A stretch of DNA of 12,057 nucleotides, from the NCBI GenBank assembly GCA_900766775.1, contig CAAFXN010000131.1, positions 1 to 12,057 on the forward strand, read 5' to 3'. This DNA is from Bacteroidales bacterium. GTDB taxonomy: Bacteria; Bacteroidota; Bacteroidia; Bacteroidales; Paludibacteraceae. The notes below the pieces were generated by a model that saw nothing but the letters and a program-made list of their open reading frames with translations, was not told the origin of the DNA and ran no database searches. Shown piece by piece: positions 7,896-12,057 of the stretch; position 1 is the stretch's first letter; every line of letters starts with the position of its first letter. A program made the translations under genes and the position numbers.

Positions 7896-7927
7896 CAAAG
7901 TTACTACTTTTTTTTGATATATGCAAA
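7896..7927 (-). promoter_or_regulatory. Bacteroidota-type promoter of the kinase-SPOR-folE operon
   Basis: Read on the minus strand, TTTG (7927-7924) is separated by exactly 20 bases from TAACTTTG (7903-7896), matching the Bacteroidota primary-sigma consensus TTTG-N19-21-TAnnTTTG. Transcription would begin roughly at 7888-7892, giving a leader of about 50 bases before the kinase ATG. No other promoter of this quality was seen upstream of the SPOR gene or folE, so the three genes are probably cotranscribed. Confidence 0.85.
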
Positions 7928-8106
7928 TAAAAGCCCTTTTTGTCTCAAAATAGGGTTGTTTTCCGGATTGTTCTTGGTTGGTGTTCTCTCCGGCGCGGGG
8001 CGGGGAGTTGTCATTGATACGTGTTTTGGACAATTCTACAAAGATATTGTCAGAGCGGGAGAAAGTCTCGAAAACGCCTCGAAACGGGTTCGTGAAGGTC
8101 TCGCTT

Positions 8107-8161
8107 ATGTTACGGTAATGTTACGGTAATGTTACGGTAATGTTCCGATAATGTTCCGATA
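8107..8161. repeat. Five tandem 11-bp repeats
   Basis: Five contiguous 11-bp units without gaps: ATGTTACGGTA at 8107-8117, 8118-8128 and 8129-8139, then ATGTTCCGATA at 8140-8150 and 8151-8161. The two variants differ at two positions. The unit is close to one helical turn of DNA, so the same face would be presented five times. The array lies about 200 bases from each flanking promoter. Whether it binds a protein or is slippage-prone filler is unknown. Confidence 0.95.
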
Positions 8162-8187
8162 CGGTCTCGGTGCTATTTCGGGGAAGA

Positions 8188-8209
8188 TTCGGCTTGATTT
8201 CGGCTTGAT
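8188..8209. repeat. Tandem pair of 11-bp repeats (TTCGGCTTGAT)
   Basis: Two adjacent exact copies of TTCGGCTTGAT at 8188-8198 and 8199-8209. The sequence differs from the five-unit array 26 bases upstream but has the same 11-bp period, suggesting that the same kind of duplication process acted twice in this intergenic region. Confidence 0.9.
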
Positions 8210-8350
8210 TTTAGAATTATCCAAAAGGCGTAATTAACGAAATTTGGACAACTCTCGGGCTATGTGCTTTGCGGCGAGAGGGGAGCGAATGACGGTTTCG
8301 GCGTTTGCGCCGCATTGACAGGGATTTATTTGCAGAAAATAGCCGCGGGA

Positions 8351-8382
8351 TTTGCGTATGTCAATATATTTTTGTACCTTTG
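8351..8382 (+). promoter_or_regulatory. Bacteroidota-type promoter of the pullulanase gene
   Basis: TTTG at 8351-8354 and TACCTTTG at 8375-8382 are 20 bases apart, matching TTTG-N19-21-TAnnTTTG. Transcription would begin near 8388, leaving a 5' UTR of about 85 bases that contains the 7-bp tandem array. Confidence 0.82.
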
Positions 8383-8401
8383 CGGCGGATTTTGGGGGAG
8401 A

Positions 8402-8443
8402 CAGGAACCAGGAACCAGGAACCAGGAGACAGGAGGCAGGAAC
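8402..8443 (+). repeat. Six tandem 7-bp repeats (CAGGAAC) in a 5' UTR
   Basis: Six units in perfect 7-bp phase: CAGGAAC three times (8402-8422), CAGGAGA (8423-8429), CAGGAGG (8430-8436) and CAGGAAC (8437-8443). The array lies between the predicted transcription start and the pullulanase ATG at 8473, so it is transcribed but not translated. Purine-rich AGGA units on the mRNA could mimic or obstruct ribosome-binding sequence. Copy number is likely to vary by slippage. Confidence 0.93.
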
Positions 8444-8472
8444 CAAGATTGATTAGAAACTTTATTGATATC

Positions 8473-10545
8473 ATGAAGAAACAGATTTTAGCATTGAGTT
8501 TAGTATGTACCTTAGCGGGTTGCAGCGTGAAAGCGCCCGTGTATGAGTCGGTGGACGATTATCCTGTGCGCGAGGGCGCATTGGATGAGATGGTGTATTC
8601 GCCACAGAAGACGATTTTCTCGCTGTGGAGCCCTGCTGCAGACAGTGTGTGGCTGCGTTTGTATGCGGAAGGCTTAGGCGGTGAGGCGCAAGAGGCAGTG
8701 GCTATGCGTCGCGGCAAAGACGGGACATGGACATGTAGCGTGCGCGGCGACCTGCAAGGGAAGTTCTACACCTTCCAAGTGGACGATATGGAGGAGACGC
8801 CGGGCATCTTCGCCAAGGCAGTGGGCGTGAACGGCAGGCGCGGTGCGGTGATAGACCTTCGCAGCACCGACCCCGAAGGCTGGGCAGAGGATGTGCGGCC
8901 CGCGTTTGCAGGGGCGAAAGACGCCATCGTCTATGAGATGCATTACCGCGACTACTCTATTCATCCGAGTTCGGGCGTGGCGCACAAAGGAAAATTCCTT
9001 GCGCTGACTGAAAAGGGGACGCAGGTTTCCCCTATGGTGCGACTCTCAACAAATCGGGATAACACTTCCGACTGCACCTCCATTACACAAGAGTCCTCCA
9101 AGGTGCGGCCTGGAGACCGCACCTCCTTGAATAGTGCGACGGGGATTGAGCATTTGAAGGAGTTGGGGGTTACGCATGTGCAGATACTGCCTTCGTATGA
9201 TTATGGTTCGATAGATGAGACACGGTTGGAGGACAACAAATACAACTGGGGTTACGACCCTGTGAACTATAACGCTCCTGAGGGCGGGTACAGCACCAAT
9301 CCCTACGACCCTGCCTGCCGTATTCGGGAGATGAAGGAGATGATTCAAGCGCTGCACAAGGCGGGTATTCGCGTGGTGATGGATGTGGTGTACAACCACA
9401 CATTCGATGTGGCGCACTCGAACTTCCACAACACCTGCCCCGGCTATTTCTACCGCTACAACGCGGATGGCAGCCTCGGCAATGCGTCGGGCTGCGGCAA
9501 CGAGACCGCGAGCGAGCGCGGGATGATGCGTAAGTTCATCGTGGAGTCGTGCCGCTATTGGCTGACGGAGTACCATATTGACGGATTCCGCTTCGATTTG
9601 ATGGGTATTCACGACATTGAGACCATGCGTGCGGTGCGTGCGATGATGGACGGGATAGACCCGACGCTGTTACTCTACGGCGAGGGCTGGGCGGCAGGTG
9701 CGCCGCTACTGCCGCAAGAGGAGTTGGCGATGAAAGCGAACATCTTGCGGATAGAGGGTGTGGGTGCGTTCTGCGACGACATGCGCGACGCGCTGCGGGG
9801 TCCGTTCTCGGACGACCACAAGGGTGCTTTCCTCGCCGGCGAGAAAGGGCATGAGGAGAGTATCAAGTTCGGCATTGCCGGCTGTATTGAGCACCCCGAC
9901 GTGGACATGAGCCGCGTGAACTACTCGAAAGCGGCGTGGGCAGCAGAGCCGACGCAGTGTATCAGTTACGTCTCCTGCCACGACGACATGATGTTGACAG
10001 ACCGATTGAAAGCCAGTATCTCACTGAAAAAGGGGGAGTTGGAGCGCTTGGACAAACTGGCGCAGACGGCAGTGCTGACCTCGCAGGGTATCCCCTTCCT
10101 CTGGAATGGCGAGGAGATTCTGCGCAATAAGAAAGGGGTGCACAATTCGTATTGCAGCCCCGACTCCATCAATGCTATTGACTGGTCGCTGAAAGCGCAG
10201 CATGAGGATGTGTTCCGCTACTATCAGGGGCTGATAGCGCTGAGGAAGGCGCACCCTGCTTTCCGGATGGGCAACGCGGACTTGGTACGCAAACACCTGC
10301 ATTTCCTGGACGCGCCGGAGGGCGTGGTGGCGTATGCGTTGGACGGCGAAGCCGTTGGAGACGATTGGAAAACCATCGTGGTGGTGCTGAATGCCAACCG
10401 CAAGGCAGTGGAGGTTGCTTTGCCTGCGGGGGCTTATCGATTGGCATGCGGAGACGGGGAGTGTCCGTACTCGGGAATGCGCGTGGATGAAAAAACGACT
10501 ACCGTGAGTGCACAATCGGCACAGATTTTGTATACGAAAGAGTAG
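8473..10545 (+). CDS. Type I pullulanase, lipoprotein (GH13 debranching enzyme) with an in-frame insertion
   Basis: Pullulanase hydrolyses alpha-1,6 branch points in pullulan, starch and glycogen. From the ATG at 8473 the protein has 690 residues. It begins with a lipoprotein signal (lipobox LAGC, Cys17), so it should be membrane-anchored and exported. A CBM48-like N-domain covers about 45-130, followed by a GH13 barrel with the type I signature YNWGYDP (257-263), region I DVVYNHT (304-310), nucleophile Asp375 in GFRFD, acid Glu404 in YGEGW, and region IV SCHDD (501-505). The catalytic residues are all present. Between LALTEKGT and TGIEHLKELGV, where relatives as I recall them have only a few residues, there are 39 residues (184-222), part of which translate the dispersed 28-nt palindrome. 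The frame also opens 56 codons further upstream, through the promoter and repeats; I reject that start because the lipoprotein signal begins at 8473. Confidence 0.94.
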   Translation: MKKQILALSLVCTLAGCSVKAPVYESVDDYPVREGALDEMVYSPQKTIFSLWSPAADSVWLRLYAEGLGGEAQEAVAMRRGKDGTWTCSVRGDLQGKFYTFQVDDMEETPGIFAKAVGVNGRRGAVIDLRSTDPEGWAEDVRPAFAGAKDAIVYEMHYRDYSIHPSSGVAHKGKFLALTEKGTQVSPMVRLSTNRDNTSDCTSITQESSKVRPGDRTSLNSATGIEHLKELGVTHVQILPSYDYGSIDETRLEDNKYNWGYDPVNYNAPEGGYSTNPYDPACRIREMKEMIQALHKAGIRVVMDVVYNHTFDVAHSNFHNTCPGYFYRYNADGSLGNASGCGNETASERGMMRKFIVESCRYWLTEYHIDGFRFDLMGIHDIETMRAVRAMMDGIDPTLLLYGEGWAAGAPLLPQEELAMKANILRIEGVGAFCDDMRDALRGPFSDDHKGAFLAGEKGHEESIKFGIAGCIEHPDVDMSRVNYSKAAWAAEPTQCISYVSCHDDMMLTDRLKASISLKKGELERLDKLAQTAVLTSQGIPFLWNGEEILRNKKGVHNSYCSPDSINAIDWSLKAQHEDVFRYYQGLIALRKAHPAFRMGNADLVRKHLHFLDAPEGVVAYALDGEAVGDDWKTIVVVLNANRKAVEVALPAGAYRLACGDGECPYSGMRVDEKTTTVSAQSAQILYTKE
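9031..9138 (+). mobile_element. Candidate small palindromic element inserted in the pullulanase gene
   Basis: This stretch encodes about 35 residues without an evident counterpart in type I pullulanases, placed between two well-conserved segments. It contains the exact 28-base palindrome at 9103-9130 (stem extends to 8 bp here, AGGTGCGG with CCGCACCT). Upstream it has what looks like a degenerate second palindrome, GGTGC (9036-9040) facing GACTGCACCTCC in the 9070-9081 area. The reading frame stays open throughout and residues such as Thr, Ser, Asn and Asp dominate, so it may form a surface loop. Exact limits are inferred, not seen. Confidence 0.6.
9103..9130. repeat. 28-nt palindromic dispersed repeat, copy inside the pullulanase CDS
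   Basis: Identical over 28 bases to 5571-5598. Here it is translated in the plus orientation as about nine residues (VRPGDRTSL). Its right end (CCTTGA) is the point where identity with the other copy stops, as at 5598. A 9-of-10 direct repeat, AT(G/A)GTGCGAC, occurs at 9034-9043 and immediately after the repeat at 9131-9140. Confidence 0.9.
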
Positions 10546-10591
10546 TTTTATTAGGAAAAATGCTTGTTTTTTGTAGAAATATGCAAAAAGG

Positions 10592-10623
10592 TTTGCGTAT
10601 ATCGAAAAAAAGCACTAACTTTG
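10592..10623 (+). promoter_or_regulatory. Bacteroidota-type promoter of the OmpA-like/TPR lipoprotein gene
   Basis: TTTG at 10592-10595 and TAACTTTG at 10616-10623 are 20 bases apart, the Bacteroidota consensus spacing. Transcription would start near 10630, about 47 bases before the ATG at 10677. It shows that this gene has its own promoter rather than depending on the pullulanase transcript. Confidence 0.87.
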
Positions 10624-10676
10624 TCCCCGAAAATTATGCCCACGCATAAGAAACTTATAAAATTAATATACTGATT

Positions 10677-12057
10677 ATGAAAAAAGGTTTATTTCTCTCC
10701 CTCATTGCTGCAGTAGCAATGTTGGCATCTTGCAGCAAGACGCTGCCTCAACCCGAAGAGGTCAACGTGAACCCGAGTCCGCTGGCAGTAGTCGGCAACA
10801 AAGTGAACGCTGATATCACGGGTACGTTCCCTGTAAAGAAATTCGCGAAGAAAGGTGTACTGACCGTTACCCCCGTACTGAAATACGAAGGCGGCGAGGC
10901 AGTGGGCGCACCGGTAACATACGTGGGCGAGAAAGCCAAGGAGAACGGTACGATGGTTAGCTACGCAGAAGGCGGCAAGTACAGCCAATCGTGCTCTTTT
11001 GACTATGTTCCCGCTATGGACAAGTGCGAACTCTACCTGCGTTTCACCGCGAAAGTGGGCAACAAAGAGGTGGAGGTGCCTGAGTTGAAGGTAGCAGACG
11101 GCTTGGTAGCGACTGCCAAGTTGGCGAGCGCATGCGACAACAAGTCGGTGGTAACGCCTGACAAGTTCCAGCGCGTGATTCAACAGATGCAGGAGGCCGA
11201 CATCAAGTTCTTGATTCAACAATCGAACCTGCGTTCGTCGGAGACCAAGAGCCAGCAGATGAAAGACCTGCGCGCCGCCATCAAGGAGGCAGACCAGAAC
11301 GAGCGCAAGGCGATTAACAAACTGGAAGTGAGCGGTTATGCTTCTCCCGACGGCGGCATGGACCTGAACGAGAAATTGGCAGGTCAGCGTCAGAAGAACG
11401 CTCAGAAGTTCCTGCAACAGCAACTGAAACGCGACAAAGTGAAGACCGACATCGCTTCGGACATCACCGCAGAGGACTGGGCAGGCTTCCAAGAGTTGCT
11501 GGAGAACAGCAACATGCAAGACAAGGAGTTGGTACTGCGCGTGCTGAGCATGTACACCGACCCCGAGGAGCGTGAGGCACAAATCAAGAACCTGAGCAGC
11601 GTGTATAAGACCATTGCCGAGGAGATTCTGCCTGCACTGCGCCGCAGCCGTCTGATTCTAACCACCGACTTGATTGGTAAGTCGGACGACGAAATCAAAG
11701 AGTTCTTGGCAAACGACCCGAGCCAACTGAACGTAGAGGAGATGCTCTATGCCGCAACGCTCACGAGCGATAATGCAGAGAAGATGGCTATTTATCAGAA
11801 GGTGGCAGCACAGTTCAACGACTATCGTGCATACAACAACATGGGTATGCTCTACTTCGGTCAGGGCAACGTAGCCGAGGCACGCCGCGCATACAGCAAG
11901 GCGCTGGCTATCGAGCCTCAGAACCCCGATGTGAACTTCAACGCCGGTGTGGCAGCCATGGCTGAGGGCGACTTGGCAAAGGCAGAGGAGCACCTGGGCA
12001 AGGCTGCAGGCACGCAAGGTAACCTCGCTGCCGCTATGGGTACGCTCTACACGATGA
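10677..12057 (+). CDS. OmpA-like/TPR lipoprotein (3' partial)
   Basis: The frame is open from the ATG at 10677 to the window end (460 codons), so the 3' end is missing. It begins with a lipoprotein signal peptide, lipobox LASC with Cys19. A beta-rich N-terminal region (about 30-145) contains PVLKYEGGEA and SFDYVPAM. An OmpA-C-like segment follows at about 214-250: LEVSGYASPDGG, then N-x2-L-x3-R (N231-R238), the helix motif that binds peptidoglycan in OmpA relatives. From about 355 onward there are TPR motifs, clearest at 381-415 (YRAYNNMGMLYFGQGN) and again at 417-450. I recognise it as a conserved Bacteroidales lipoprotein family usually annotated only as tetratricopeptide repeat protein; I know of no firmly assigned function. 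A role in anchoring outer membrane to peptidoglycan or scaffolding is inference. Confidence 0.88.
   Translation, partial: MKKGLFLSLIAAVAMLASCSKTLPQPEEVNVNPSPLAVVGNKVNADITGTFPVKKFAKKGVLTVTPVLKYEGGEAVGAPVTYVGEKAKENGTMVSYAEGGKYSQSCSFDYVPAMDKCELYLRFTAKVGNKEVEVPELKVADGLVATAKLASACDNKSVVTPDKFQRVIQQMQEADIKFLIQQSNLRSSETKSQQMKDLRAAIKEADQNERKAINKLEVSGYASPDGGMDLNEKLAGQRQKNAQKFLQQQLKRDKVKTDIASDITAEDWAGFQELLENSNMQDKELVLRVLSMYTDPEEREAQIKNLSSVYKTIAEEILPALRRSRLILTTDLIGKSDDEIKEFLANDPSQLNVEEMLYAATLTSDNAEKMAIYQKVAAQFNDYRAYNNMGMLYFGQGNVAEARRAYSKALAIEPQNPDVNFNAGVAAMAEGDLAKAEEHLGKAAGTQGNLAAAMGTLYTM

Larger units (their letters stand above)
7841..8472. other. Divergent intergenic region with repeats, no convincing gene
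   Basis: This 632-base gap separates the minus-strand kinase operon from the plus-strand pullulanase gene. It holds the two divergent promoters, an 11-bp tandem array, a second 11-bp pair, a 7-bp tandem array, and a short hairpin (CGGCG-TTTG-CGCCG at 8299-8312) with no T-run after it. A near-identical 13-base direct repeat (TTTGGACAAYTCT, 12 of 13) occurs at 8025-8037 and 8243-8255. Short open frames here overlap promoters or repeats and look like chance; no tRNA, known riboswitch or conserved small RNA was recognised. Confidence 0.7.

Noticed and set aside
7914..8129. Plus-strand 71-codon open frame in the intergenic region
   Set aside because: It starts inside the minus-strand promoter, ends in the 11-bp array and has no recognisable domain.
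8299..8312. Hairpin CGGCG-TTTG-CGCCG as a terminator or small RNA
   Set aside because: The stem is only 5 bp and has no T-run; it has no further structure nearby.
8305..8472. N-terminal extension of the pullulanase by 56 codons
   Set aside because: It runs through the promoter and the 7-bp array. The lipoprotein signal peptide and lipobox begin exactly at the ATG at 8473.
10546..10600. Terminator after the pullulanase gene
   Set aside because: Only A- and T-runs are visible, with no convincing GC-rich stem before them.
10689..11582. Long minus-strand open frame opposite the OmpA-like/TPR lipoprotein
   Set aside because: It is antisense to a clear lipoprotein gene with signal peptide, promoter and TPR repeats; its Leu/Val/His-rich content is typical of a reverse-frame shadow.

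Overview
The window looks like the chromosome of a member of the Bacteroidota, probably Bacteroidales. Three promoters carry the phylum-specific pattern TTTG-N20-TAnnTTTG. Lipoboxes follow short Lys-rich signal peptides. The proteins are types typical of the phylum: a PorZ-like double-propeller protein with a type IX secretion C-terminal domain, a TGS/nucleoside kinase fusion, a SPOR protein next to folE, and an OmpA-like/TPR lipoprotein. Shine-Dalgarno sequences are mostly absent. No rRNA, tRNA, CRISPR array, transposase or phage gene was seen.

Region 1 (2-4959, plus strand, AT-rich) is a tightly packed run of four genes: a 5'-truncated PorZ-like propeller gene, a GtrA-type membrane protein, a GtrB-type polyprenyl-phosphate glycosyltransferase, and a polytopic membrane protein resembling a GT-C glycosyltransferase. 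All three junctions overlap by a few bases, so the genes are probably translationally coupled. P. gingivalis PorZ is known to bind anionic LPS, so joining it to a Gtr-type sugar-transfer cassette suggests a link between type IX secretion and surface glycan modification. The PorZ-like gene also carries an extra N-terminal propeller segment that resembles its own C-terminal blades, as if two PorZ units had been fused.

Region 2 (4946-7840, minus strand, more GC-rich) reads nucleoside kinase, then SPOR-domain protein, then folE (GTP cyclohydrolase I), from one clear promoter at 7896-7927. folE converges on the Gtr operon with overlapping 3' ends, and the base-composition change falls at that junction.

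Region 3 (7841-8472) is a 632-bp divergent intergenic region. It has one promoter at each side, five tandem 11-bp repeats, a second pair of 11-bp repeats, and six tandem 7-bp repeats in the predicted 5' UTR of the next gene.

Region 4 (8473-12057, plus strand) has a type I pullulanase lipoprotein and, behind its own promoter, an OmpA-like/TPR lipoprotein that runs off the window.

The most unusual structure is a 28-nt palindromic repeat found in two identical copies. One lies between the SPOR gene and folE (5571-5598). The other lies inside the pullulanase coding sequence (9103-9130), within an apparent in-frame insertion of roughly 32-35 residues just before the catalytic barrel core. This looks like a small dispersed palindromic element that can enter protein-coding genes.
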